The notes under the pieces: model-generated
The model's input: only the letters and a program-made list of their open reading frames with translations
The model's database searches: none
What the model was told of the DNA's origin: nothing
Position numbers and translations under genes: made by a program
Shown: positions 1 through 7,722 of the stretch, piece by piece
Numbering within the stretch: the first letter of the stretch is position 1
How the letters are laid out: each line of letters opens with the position of its first letter
Assembly: GCA_012517405.1 (NCBI GenBank)
Contig: JAAYVB010000025.1
Location: 124,001-188,000 of the forward strand
Length of the DNA stretch: 64,000 bases
Direction of reading: 5' to 3'
DNA from: Propionibacterium sp.
GTDB lineage: Bacteria; Actinomycetota; Actinomycetes; Propionibacteriales; Propionibacteriaceae

Positions 1-480
1 GGCACGCTGCCGGTGACTCAGCGCAATATGACGCAGAACCTCGGTGTTCCGGCCGAGTACGCGGCATTCGCCGCGCCGCTGGGCGCCACCACCAAGATGG
101 ACGGTTGCGCCGCGATCTATCCGGCGCTGGCAGCCATCACCGTCGCCCAGATGTTCGGTATCAGCCTGTCGTTCACCGATTATCTGCTCATCGCCTTCGT
201 CGCCGTGGTCGGTTCTGCTGCGACCGCGGGTCTGACGGGCGCGGTCGTGATGTTGACGCTGACCTTGTCGACCCTGGGCCTGCCGCTCGAGGGCGTCGGC
301 CTGCTGCTGGCGATCGATCCGATCCTCGACATGATCCGCACCGCGACCAACGTGGCCGGTCAGTCGCTGGTTCCGGTGATCGTGTCCAAGCGCAACGGCA
401 TCCTCGACCGGGCGCGCTATGACGGCCACACCGAGGCAGCGCCCGCCACCGAGTCGGACAAGCAGCCCGTCACCGTTTGA
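1..480 (+). CDS. Dicarboxylate/amino acid:cation symporter (DAACS/SLC1 family), 3' end only
   Basis: C-terminal part of a GltP/DctA-type secondary transporter that imports glutamate, aspartate or C4-dicarboxylates with Na+ or H+; the 5' end lies outside the window, and the reading frame is open from base 1 (GTLPVTQRN...). The family signatures are visible. A GATTKMDGCA stretch corresponds to the substrate/cation-binding NMDGT-type motif of TM7. A DPILDMIRTATNV stretch corresponds to the D-x3-RTxxNV motif of TM8, whose Asp and Arg bind the substrate. Hydrophobic segments between and around them fit TM7 and TM8. A short hydrophilic tail (about 25 residues) follows. The substrate cannot be fixed from the fragment. 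A strong hairpin directly after the stop ends the transcript. Confidence 0.88.
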   Translation, partial: GTLPVTQRNMTQNLGVPAEYAAFAAPLGATTKMDGCAAIYPALAAITVAQMFGISLSFTDYLLIAFVAVVGSAATAGLTGAVVMLTLTLSTLGLPLEGVGLLLAIDPILDMIRTATNVAGQSLVPVIVSKRNGILDRARYDGHTEAAPATESDKQPVTV

Positions 481-494
481 TCGGTGGGTTCATA

Positions 495-538
495 GAAGAG
501 GGCGGGGTTCCGGTTCGTTCCGGATCCCCGCCCTCTTC
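495..538. terminator. Bidirectional intrinsic terminator between the symporter and sigA
   Basis: A 19-base arm beginning GAAGAGGGCGGGG at 495 pairs with its near-perfect complement ending at 538 (one mismatch), with a 6-base loop. It lies between two convergent genes, so it can serve both; neither side has a long T tract. Confidence 0.8.
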
Positions 539-585
539 GGCGTCTGCTTGAGCCCGCCATGCCGGGCCGACCGACTACCGGGCGA

Positions 586-2022
586 TCACTCGAGGTAGTC
601 GCGCAGGATCTGCGACCGGGACGGATGGCGCAGCTTGCTCATCGTCTTCGATTCGATCTGGCGAATGCGCTCGCGGGTGACCCCGTAGACCTTGCCGATC
701 TCGTCCAGCGTCTTCGGCTGGCCGTCGGTAAGACCGAATCGCATCGAGACCACGCCGGCCTCGCGTTCGCTCAGCGTGTCGAGCACATCGTGCAACTGCT
801 CTTGCAGCAGCGTGAAGTTCACTGCATCCGCCGGGACGATCGCCTCGGAGTCCTCGATCAGATCGCCGAACTCGGAATCACCGTCCTCGCCCAGCGGGGT
901 GTGCAAGGAGATGGGCTCGCGTCCGTACTTCTGCACCTCGATGACCTTCTCTGGGGTCATATCGAGTTCCCTGGCGAGTTCCTCGGGAAGAGGTTCACGA
1001 CCGAGATCCTGCAGCATCTGACGCTGTACTCGGGCCAGCTTGTTGATGACTTCGACCATGTGCACCGGAATACGGATGGTCCGCGCCTGGTCGGCCATGG
1101 CACGGGTGATGGCCTGCTTGATCCACCACGTCGCATAGGTCGAGAACTTGTAGCCCTTGGTGTAGTCGAACTTCTCGACCGCACGGATCAGGCCCAGGTT
1201 GCCTTCCTGAATCAGGTCGAGGAAGAGCATGCCGCGTCCGGTATAACGCTTGGCCAGTGACACAACCAGGCGAAGGTTCGCCTCGAGCAGGTGGTTCTTG
1301 GCGCGGTGGCCGTCCTCACTGATCCACAGATAGTCCTCGTAGTCACGGTCGACGACCGTGCCCTCGGTGAGTCGTTCCTCAGCGAACAGGCCCGCTTCGA
1401 TGCGTTTGGCCAGCTCGACTTCCTGAGCAGCGTTGAGCAGCGCTACCTTACCGATTTGCTTGAGGTAGTCCTTGACCGGGTCAGCGGTGGCGCCGGCCGA
1501 AACAACTTGTTGTTCCGGTTCGTCGGCATCATCGGAATCCGAGAGGCTGAAGGCTTCGTCGTCGGCGACCAGTTCGGCCTCATCCTTGGCGGCGGCCTTC
1601 GAGTCGAACTTTGAGTCGTCGACATCGTCGAGGTTGCGTTTCTTGCCCCCGACCGTTAGCACGACATCGTCCCCCTCGCGTTTGACTGTGACGTCAACCA
1701 TCTGACTGGCCACCTCCTGAACAGTCGGCTCCTTGGCCGCAGTCTTCGCGGTGGCTTTGCGGGACCGGGTGCCCCCGGATCTGGCGGCAGAGGCCTTCTT
1801 CGTCCGCGCGCTGGGCTTGTGCGCCCCTGTGGTGGTCGCGGCGCCGGTTGCGGCTGATGCTGCGGACTCGTTGCCGGCAGCCGAGGCCGTCGCCTTTCCA
1901 GTACGCTTTGCAGGAGCCTTCTCAGCAGGGACCGCGTCGGTCGGCTGCTCGCTGACCTTCGTCTTGCGGGTGCGCGCCGTCTTCACCAACGCGCCGGCAG
2001 CCTGATCAGTGGTGGAAGTCAC
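586..2022 (-). CDS. sigA: Principal RNA polymerase sigma factor SigA (RpoD/HrdB)
   Basis: Primary (housekeeping) sigma-70 factor, 478 aa from a GTG at 2022 with AAAGG about 7 nt upstream. The first ~165 residues are a Lys/Ala/Ser/Thr-rich, low-complexity extension typical of actinobacterial SigA. Region 1.2 begins at [16 protein letters not shown]. Region 2 contains [16 protein letters not shown] and the -10-recognition helix [17 protein letters not shown]. Region 3 follows ([13 protein letters not shown]). Region 4 ends in the helix-turn-helix [14 protein letters not shown]. All are intact. The gene is divergent from sigB across about 260 bp and convergent with the symporter across a shared terminator. 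The end of the protein (SQILRDYLE) matches principal sigma factors closely. Confidence 0.97.
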   Translation of the reverse strand: MTSTTDQAAGALVKTARTRKTKVSEQPTDAVPAEKAPAKRTGKATASAAGNESAASAATGAATTTGAHKPSARTKKASAARSGGTRSRKATAKTAAKEPTVQEVASQMVDVTVKREGDDVVLTVGGKKRNLDDVDDSKFDSKAAAKDEAELVADDEAFSLSDSDDADEPEQQVVSAGATADPVKDYLKQIGKVALLNAAQEVELAKRIEAGLFAEERLTEGTVVDRDYEDYLWISEDGHRAKNHLLEANLRLVVSLAKRYTGRGMLFLDLIQEGNLGLIRAVEKFDYTKGYKFSTYATWWIKQAITRAMADQARTIRIPVHMVEVINKLARVQRQMLQDLGREPLPEELARELDMTPEKVIEVQKYGREPISLHTPLGEDGDSEFGDLIEDSEAIVPADAVNFTLLQEQLHDVLDTLSEREAGVVSMRFGLTDGQPKTLDEIGKVYGVTRERIRQIESKTMSKLRHPSRSQILRDYLE

Positions 2023-2284
2023 AAATGACCTTTCGAGAGCCGACTCTTACCTGGACGCGTTCAAGACCTCTCCCGTCAAGAAGCGCCTCTAGCAATCTTG
2101 CCACGACCACCAAGCGAACCCCACGCCGGGTAGGGCCCTGCGGAGCAGTCCGGACGATCGCTGGGTACGACCAGGGTCGCAGTATGCCCCCAGCACGGCC
2201 CGTTTTCAAAGAAACTGTGCGATTGATGAAAGAAATTGACGGGTTCGTGCGTTACACCATTGGTTGAGAGAAAGGCAGACACCC

Positions 2285-3220
2285 ATGGATAGCAAGACTC
2301 GCGTTCGCACCAATGATGGCATCGATGGCAAGGACTCGGTCGGACTGTACCTTGAGTCGATCGCCAAGACACCCTTGCTCAATGCTGAAGAAGAAGTCTA
2401 CCTGGCACGCCGGATCGAAGCCGGGCAGTTTGCACGGGCGATTCTCGACGGACGGGTGGAATCGAAGACCGACGCCAGCCGCGAAGATCTCGAACTCATC
2501 GCTCAGGATGGCGACGAGGCGATGCAGCACTTCCTGCGCGCCAACCTGAGGCTGGTCGTCTCGGTGGCTCGCAAGTACGGCCGCTCCCAGATGCCGCTGC
2601 TGGACCTCGTCCAGGAAGGCAACACCGGGTTGATCCGCGCTGTTGAGAAGTTCGACTACGCCAAGGGCTTCAAGTTCTCCACTTACGCCACCTGGTGGGT
2701 ACGTCAGGCGATCAGCCGCGGCATCGCCCAGCAGGGACGCATCGTCCGGCTGCCGGTGCACGTCGCCGAGCAGGTCAACCAGATCTCGGCGGTACGCCGC
2801 AATCTGGAGCGCACGCTCGGTCGTGACCCCGAGGTGACCGAGATCGCCCGCGAGCTCGACGTCACCGAGGACAAGGTCATCGACCTCATCCGGTACAGCC
2901 GGGAGCATGTCAGCCTGGACGCCCCCGTGGAGGAGGACGGCGATACCTCGCTGGGTGATCTGATCGCCCGTGAGACCGCACCCGGCCCCGATGAAGTGGT
3001 GCTCAGCCAGGAGGACCGCGATCGTCTCGACACCTTGCTGAAAGGTCTGGATGAGCGCTCCGCTGACGTGGTCCGGCGCCGCTACGGCCTGCTGGACGGT
3101 CGTCAGGCCAAGCTGTCGGACATCGGCCAGGTCTGGGGCATCACCGCAGAGCGGGTACGCCAGATCGAGCGGGCAGCGCTGGTCGTACTGCGTGAGAAGA
3201 GCGCGGTGGCCGTCGCCTGA
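2285..3220 (+). CDS. sigB: Principal-like RNA polymerase sigma factor SigB
   Basis: Group 2 sigma-70 factor, 311 aa, very similar to SigA but without the long N-terminal extension. Region 1.2 (DSVGLYLESIAKTPLL), region 2 (NLRLVVSVARKYGRSQ and STYATWWVRQAISRG), region 3 (IVRLPVHVAEQVNQ) and region 4 (GITAERVRQIERAA) are all present. In mycobacteria, SigB of this type is non-essential and acts in general stress and stationary phase; that role is inferred here. The ATG at 2285 is chosen over an upstream in-frame TTG at 2264 because GAGAAAGG ends 10 nt before the ATG. It lies head-to-head with sigA. I found no convincing promoter in the intergenic region. Confidence 0.94.
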   Translation: MDSKTRVRTNDGIDGKDSVGLYLESIAKTPLLNAEEEVYLARRIEAGQFARAILDGRVESKTDASREDLELIAQDGDEAMQHFLRANLRLVVSVARKYGRSQMPLLDLVQEGNTGLIRAVEKFDYAKGFKFSTYATWWVRQAISRGIAQQGRIVRLPVHVAEQVNQISAVRRNLERTLGRDPEVTEIARELDVTEDKVIDLIRYSREHVSLDAPVEEDGDTSLGDLIARETAPGPDEVVLSQEDRDRLDTLLKGLDERSADVVRRRYGLLDGRQAKLSDIGQVWGITAERVRQIERAALVVLREKSAVAVA

Positions 3221-3265
3221 GAACCATCGATGACCCGCCCGGCGACCGCCGGTAGCATTCACCTA

Positions 3266-3304
3266 CAACGGCCCCAGCCTTCCTCGTGAAGGTTGGGGCC
3301 GTTG
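3266..3304. terminator. Bidirectional intrinsic terminator between sigB and tesB
   Basis: Inverted repeat with 17-base arms (CAACGGCCCCAGCCTTC at 3266-3282 against 3288-3304, one mismatch) and a 5-base loop, between two convergent genes. Confidence 0.88.
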
Positions 3305-3338
3305 TCGTGACTGCCAGTAGGTCGGGGGGTCCAGCAGG

Positions 3339-4229
3339 TCAGCTGAGCAGGGCGCGGGACTCGACCTGACGGATGAGACCCTCCTGGGCGCAGGACGCGA
3401 TCAGCCTGCCCTCCTGGAAGAGCCGGCCGTTGGAGAATCCCAGGGCCGAGGACGCTGAGGGCGAGAACATGTCGTAGAGCAGCCACTGGTCGGCCCGGAA
3501 TCGGCGATGGAACCACACTGCGTGGTCGATCGAGGCGGTCTGCAGCTGATTGGACATGAACACCACCGGATGCGGCACCGTCGAGACGCTCAGCAGCGTC
3601 AGATCCGAAAGGTACGCCAGCACCGCCTGGTGGATGCGCAGATCGTCGGGCAGTGCGGCCTCCGTGCGCACCCAGACCCGCATGCTCGCGACGTGGCGGC
3701 CTGGTTTGATGGAACCGCCGGGTGAGGAATCACCCGCGAACCGCACGTCCAGGGCGTCCCATTCATGCCAGATCGAATGGGAGCCGAACCGGGTGTCCAT
3801 GACGTCGACCAACCGGGGGCACTCGTCGGGCACCGGAACGTCGGCCGGCATCGGATCGGCGTGATTCAGTCCGGGCTCCAGGCCATGGAACGAGGCCGAG
3901 CCGATGAAGATCTCCCGTTCCTCCTGAAAAGCCTCGACGCGCCGGGTGGTGAAGGTATTGCCGTCACGCATGGCCTGCACATTGAAGCGCATGTCATCGT
4001 CGGCAGCGCCCGGGCGAAGGAAGTAGGCGTGCAGGGAGTGCGCCACCCGGTCGTGGGGCACTGTCTGATAGGCGGCGGTGAGCGCCTGCGCCAGCACCTG
4101 CCCGCCGTAGGTGCGCTGCATCCTGGTCCGAGGATGGGGGGCCACGAAGGACATCTCGCCGAAGCGGGTCAGATCAAGCAGGGCAAGCAATTCTGCAGTG
4201 TTAGCGGGCACTCGCCTACCCTGCCACAT
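3339..4229 (-). CDS. tesB: Acyl-CoA thioesterase II (TesB family)
   Basis: Cytoplasmic thioesterase with a double hot-dog fold that hydrolyses acyl-CoA to free acid and CoA. The protein has 296 aa from the ATG at 4229; the frame stays open upstream, but homology-like sequence starts at TAELLALLDLTRFG. First hot-dog: TYGGQVLAQALTAA and HSLHAYFLRPG. Second: YLSDLTLLSV and ASIDHAVWFHR. The second half contains candidates for the Asp/Thr/Gln catalytic triad of E. coli TesB, namely the Asp in SDLT, the following Thr/Ser, and a Gln near the C-terminus. Length fits the family (about 285-300 aa). It is a single gene convergent with sigB. The physiological substrate is unknown. Confidence 0.92.
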   Translation of the reverse strand: MWQGRRVPANTAELLALLDLTRFGEMSFVAPHPRTRMQRTYGGQVLAQALTAAYQTVPHDRVAHSLHAYFLRPGAADDDMRFNVQAMRDGNTFTTRRVEAFQEEREIFIGSASFHGLEPGLNHADPMPADVPVPDECPRLVDVMDTRFGSHSIWHEWDALDVRFAGDSSPGGSIKPGRHVASMRVWVRTEAALPDDLRIHQAVLAYLSDLTLLSVSTVPHPVVFMSNQLQTASIDHAVWFHRRFRADQWLLYDMFSPSASSALGFSNGRLFQEGRLIASCAQEGLIRQVESRALLS

Positions 4230-4362
4230 CGTCGGCCTCCATGGAACAGCCTCACGAACGAAACCGGCGATGCAACAGCCCCGCGATTCCGCAAGCGGCA
4301 CCGCAGGGCTGCGCAAATTCAGTTCGGGTCGGATTCAGCCGAATCAGACCGGTGCTGTCTGG

Positions 4363-4881
4363 TCACTGATCCTTGAGATCATCCTTGGCCTGCTCGGCGG
4401 CCTCGGAGACGGCGTCACTGGCGTCGGCGACGGCATCCGAGGCGGCACCCTTGGCCTGCTGCGCAGCGTCCGAAGCATCGGCTGCAGTCTCGGAGGCGGC
4501 CTGGGCGGCGTCGTCCTTGGCGTCGAAGAAGGCAGCCTTGAAGTCGGCGAACTTGCCGCCGAAGTCCTTCTTGAGGTCATCGAACTTGTCGTCGAGATCA
4601 GAGTCGTCGTACTTGGTCTTGACGGTGTCAGCGATATCGCGGTACTTGTCACCGAGCGATTGGGTGAACCCGCGGAACTTGTCGTCCAGGTCGGATTCGT
4701 CGACCTTGCCCTTCACCGATCCACTGAACTTGTTGTACTTGTCACTGACATCGTCCTTGAAGGCATCGATCTTGTCATCGAGGTCGGAGTCTTCATACTT
4801 CTGCTTGACCGAGTCAAGAAACTCGGTTGTCCGCGCCTGCACATCCTTGGCCAGTGCCTCCAGCCGGTCACCAAAATCCAT
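4363..4881 (-). CDS. Acidic LEA-like protein with three 31-residue SDLDDK repeats
   Basis: Hypothetical protein of 172 aa with no signal peptide or membrane segment. The sequence SDLDDK occurs at residues 32-37, 63-68 and 94-99, exactly 31 residues apart each time, inside a larger repeat that carries K[YV].[DE].SDLDDK[IF] and alternating Lys, Asp and aromatic residues. From about residue 117 the sequence becomes an Ala/Asp/Lys-rich stretch (repeated ASDA, AAxxA) that should form amphipathic helix. This composition resembles LEA or apolipophorin-like stress proteins; I recognise no named family. The ATG at 4881 is preceded by AAGGGA. It is divergent from the trehalose operon treYZ across 144 bp. 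A GGAAC-N18-GTT promoter lies just upstream, so stress induction is likely. Function is inferred from context only. Confidence 0.8.
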   Translation of the reverse strand: MDFGDRLEALAKDVQARTTEFLDSVKQKYEDSDLDDKIDAFKDDVSDKYNKFSGSVKGKVDESDLDDKFRGFTQSLGDKYRDIADTVKTKYDDSDLDDKFDDLKKDFGGKFADFKAAFFDAKDDAAQAASETAADASDAAQQAKGAASDAVADASDAVSEAAEQAKDDLKDQ

Positions 4882-4911
4882 CGCTGATCCCTTCTCGTCG
4901 GTACTTGTCTA

Positions 4912-4937
4912 AACGCTAACTCGACACCTTGTGTTCC
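4912..4937 (-). promoter_or_regulatory. ECF-sigma-like promoter (GGAAC-N17-CGTT) for the LEA-like gene
   Basis: Read on the minus strand, GGAAC (4937-4933) is followed after 17 nt by CGTT (4915-4912). This matches the GGAA[TC]-N18-GTT consensus of SigR/SigH/SigE-type factors. The predicted transcript start is about 25 nt before the ATG at 4881, leaving room for the AAGGGA ribosome binding site. Short motif, so a chance match is possible. Confidence 0.5.
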
Positions 4938-5025
4938 TGAGGCAGACCGGCAAAGAAAACACGGCGTCGACTCGGCGAGAGTAGTTTGTAATAGTCGTAT
5001 CTTCGATTGATGAGGCTGAAAGCTA

Positions 5026-7722
5026 GTGACTGAGAGCATACAAATCGCCAGCCAAGCCCCGAGCGGGCGCAGTGCGCACCTGCCATCGAGCGGGCGACGC
5101 ATCCCTGTGTCCACCTACCGGCTGCAGTTGGGGCCGGATCTGAGCTTCGATCAGGCCGCTGCGCAACTGGACTACCTCGATGACCTGGGCATCACCGATC
5201 TCTACCTCAGCCCCATTCTGCAGGCTGCGCCCGGCAGCACACACGGCTATGACGTGGTCGATCACACCCGGATCAGCGATGTCATGGGCGGACGCGCGGG
5301 CTTCGAGCGACTGACCAGCGCTGCGCACAAGCGTCAGATGGGCATCATCGTCGATGTCGTCCCCAACCACATGGGCGTGCCCACTCCGATCTACCACAAT
5401 AAGGCGGTCTGGTCGGTGCTGAAGTATGGCGCCCACTCCCCCTACGCGCGCTGGTTCGACGGCACCGACGACGGCGACGGCATTCTGATGCCGTTCCTGG
5501 GGGCCCGTATCGGCACCGTGCTCGCCAATCACGAGATCACCCTCGAAGACCGCGTGATCCCCGGCCTCGAGGACGAGGGTGCCCAACCTGTGCTCGTCTA
5601 TTACGACCACGTCTTTCCGGTCCGGGCCGGCACCGAGAATCTGCCGGTCGAATTGTGCGTCGCTCAGCAGTACTACCGGCTGGCCTACTGGAAGGTGGCC
5701 GCCGAGGAACTCAACTTCCGGCGTTTCTTCGATGTGGACACGCTGCTGGCAGTGCGGGTGGAAGATCCCGAGGTTTTTCACGCCACCCACGGCCTGCTGC
5801 TGGAGCTGTACCAGCAGGGCTGTATCGATGGCTTCCGGATCGATCATCCCGATGGCCTGGCAGACCCGCGCGGCTACATGCGCCGGCTCTACACGGCGAC
5901 CGGCGGCGCCTGGATCACCGCCGAGAAGATCCTCGAGGCCGATGAGCAGATGCAGGCCGACTGGCCGGTCGCAGGCACCACCGGCTACGACGCCGCCTGG
6001 CGGATCGGCGCGTTGTACTGCGATCCCAATGGCTACGGCGAGCTGGCCACCATCGCACACACCATCACCGGTGACATCCCCGGCTCCCTGGATGAAGTGA
6101 TCGGCGAAGCGAAGCGCGAGATCACGACCACCTCGCTGTTCGCCGAGGTGCACCGCATCGCCTCGATGGCCTATCAGATCTGCCGAGACGACATCATGCT
6201 GCGCGACCACACCCAGGGATGGATCGCCCGTTGCCTGGCCGAACTGGTGATCGCATTCCCCCGCTATCGCGCCTACGTGGTCCCCGGCGAACCTGCACCC
6301 GATGAGGCGGTCGAGTTGGTCACCGCCGCCGCAACCAAGGCCCGTCTGCGGCTGGATCCCGAGTTGCACGACACGCTGGATCTGGTGGTCGACCTGGTGC
6401 TCGGACGCCAGGTGGGCTCCGAGCAACGCGTCCAGCGGGCCCAGCGCGAAGAGCTCGTCGTCCGGTTCCAGCAGGTGTGTGGAGCGGTCACCGCGAAGGG
6501 CGTCGAGGACACCGCGTTCTATCGATGGACCCATCTGCTCTCCCTCAACGAGGTGGGCGGGTCCCCGGCGACCTGGGGACTGACCCCCGACGAGTTCCAC
6601 CCCTGGTGCGCTCAGATGGCGGCCACCTGGCCCGCCACCATGACCTGCGGCACCACCCACGATTCGAAGCGTTCCGAAGATGTGCGGGCTCGCATGACGG
6701 TGATCTCGCAGTACGCGAGTGAGTGGCGAGCGCTGCTGACCAAGCTGCATCCCTACACGTCCCAACTCGAAGGTCATACCGAGAACCTGCTGTGGCAGAC
6801 CCTGGCCGGCACCTGGACCTCGGCCGGCCCGATGGAGATCGAGCGCTTCAGCGACTACATGATCAAAGCCTCCCGCGAGCAGAAACTGTGGACCTCGTGG
6901 ACCAACCCGGATGCTGCTTCCGAGGGTGTGCTGGCCATGACTATCGGCGACCTGTATGCCGACGACGACGTCATGGGCGCCTTCGCTGACTGGTTCGACA
7001 TCACCAGCGAGGCGGCCAGGGCCTCGATCCTGTCTCGCAAGGCCGTGCAGCTGACCTGCCTGGGCGTGGCCGACTGTTATCAGTCCTGTGAGACCGTCCA
7101 GAACTACCTGGTCGACCCGGACAATCGGCATCCGGCAGACTTCGCCGCGCTGGCCAAGATGGGACGAGAACTCGCCGATCGACCACCGGTCAGCCTGGCC
7201 GAGGAGAAATACCACATCACCCGCGCCATCCTGCGGCTGCGCAGGCGGCGTCCGGCAGTCTTCGTCGGGCCGCATGCCTCCTATCGTCCGCTGCCGAGTT
7301 CGTCCGGGCATGTGACCAGCTACTCGCGTGGGGCTGGCGATGAGGTCGTGGTGATCGCCAGCAGGCTGACCCGGTCGGCTGAGCAGGTCGATGACTACCT
7401 CGGGAATACCGTGGTGCTGCCCGAGGGGCAGTGGTTCGATGTGCTCACTGCCCAGGAATACCCGGGAGGGCCGGTCGAGTTGACCAGGCTGCTGGAGCGC
7501 TTCCCCTGCGCTGTGCTGGAGGAGGTCTCCGACGCCGAACGGACCACCAGCATCCGCGCCGTCGGACGGCCACCCCAGCCGAAACCGGTCCGTCCGGCGC
7601 CGGCCGCCGAGACCGAGGGCGGCCTGCTCGGCTGGCTGACCCGTCGGTTCGTCAACCGCGAGGAGGAGAGAACTCCCGTGCAACCGCCCAAACGCATCGA
7701 CGGCCCGGCGGATGCCCGATGA
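5026..7722 (+). CDS. treY: Maltooligosyl trehalose synthase
   Basis: GH13 enzyme that isomerises the reducing-end alpha-1,4 bond of malto-oligosaccharides to alpha,alpha-1,1, giving maltooligosyl trehalose in the cytoplasm. The protein has 898 aa from a GTG at 5026 with GAGG upstream. Visible features are YRLQLGPDLSFDQAA at the start of the barrel, VDVVPNHMG (region I), GFRIDHPDGLADP with nucleophile Asp273, TAEKILE with acid/base Glu300, and TCGTTHDSKRSEDVRAR (region IV with the transition-state Asp). A C-terminal linker of about 60 residues, rich in Pro and Arg, is longer than usual. The stop overlaps the treZ start by 4 bp (ATGA), so the two are translationally coupled. No treX/glgX lies next to it. 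Confidence 0.96.
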   Translation: MTESIQIASQAPSGRSAHLPSSGRRIPVSTYRLQLGPDLSFDQAAAQLDYLDDLGITDLYLSPILQAAPGSTHGYDVVDHTRISDVMGGRAGFERLTSAAHKRQMGIIVDVVPNHMGVPTPIYHNKAVWSVLKYGAHSPYARWFDGTDDGDGILMPFLGARIGTVLANHEITLEDRVIPGLEDEGAQPVLVYYDHVFPVRAGTENLPVELCVAQQYYRLAYWKVAAEELNFRRFFDVDTLLAVRVEDPEVFHATHGLLLELYQQGCIDGFRIDHPDGLADPRGYMRRLYTATGGAWITAEKILEADEQMQADWPVAGTTGYDAAWRIGALYCDPNGYGELATIAHTITGDIPGSLDEVIGEAKREITTTSLFAEVHRIASMAYQICRDDIMLRDHTQGWIARCLAELVIAFPRYRAYVVPGEPAPDEAVELVTAAATKARLRLDPELHDTLDLVVDLVLGRQVGSEQRVQRAQREELVVRFQQVCGAVTAKGVEDTAFYRWTHLLSLNEVGGSPATWGLTPDEFHPWCAQMAATWPATMTCGTTHDSKRSEDVRARMTVISQYASEWRALLTKLHPYTSQLEGHTENLLWQTLAGTWTSAGPMEIERFSDYMIKASREQKLWTSWTNPDAASEGVLAMTIGDLYADDDVMGAFADWFDITSEAARASILSRKAVQLTCLGVADCYQSCETVQNYLVDPDNRHPADFAALAKMGRELADRPPVSLAEEKYHITRAILRLRRRRPAVFVGPHASYRPLPSSSGHVTSYSRGAGDEVVVIASRLTRSAEQVDDYLGNTVVLPEGQWFDVLTAQEYPGGPVELTRLLERFPCAVLEEVSDAERTTSIRAVGRPPQPKPVRPAPAAETEGGLLGWLTRRFVNREEERTPVQPPKRIDGPADAR

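Noticed and set aside
2183-2196. ATGCCCCCAGC, also seen twice near 28583-28665
   Set aside because: An 11-base match in G+C-rich DNA with no shared context; treated as coincidence.
2023-2284. TTGACG near 2236 as a sigB promoter -35
   Set aside because: No acceptable -10 hexamer lies 16-18 nt downstream, so no promoter is called.
5023-7683. 886-codon open frame on the minus strand opposite treY
   Set aside because: Antisense shadow caused by high G+C; composition (many His, Gln, Asp runs) is unlike a protein and TreY is certain on the plus strand.
7431-7718. Upstream extension of the treZ frame inside treY
   Set aside because: Out-of-family sequence in another frame of treY; the ATG at 7719 with the ATGA overlap is the natural start.
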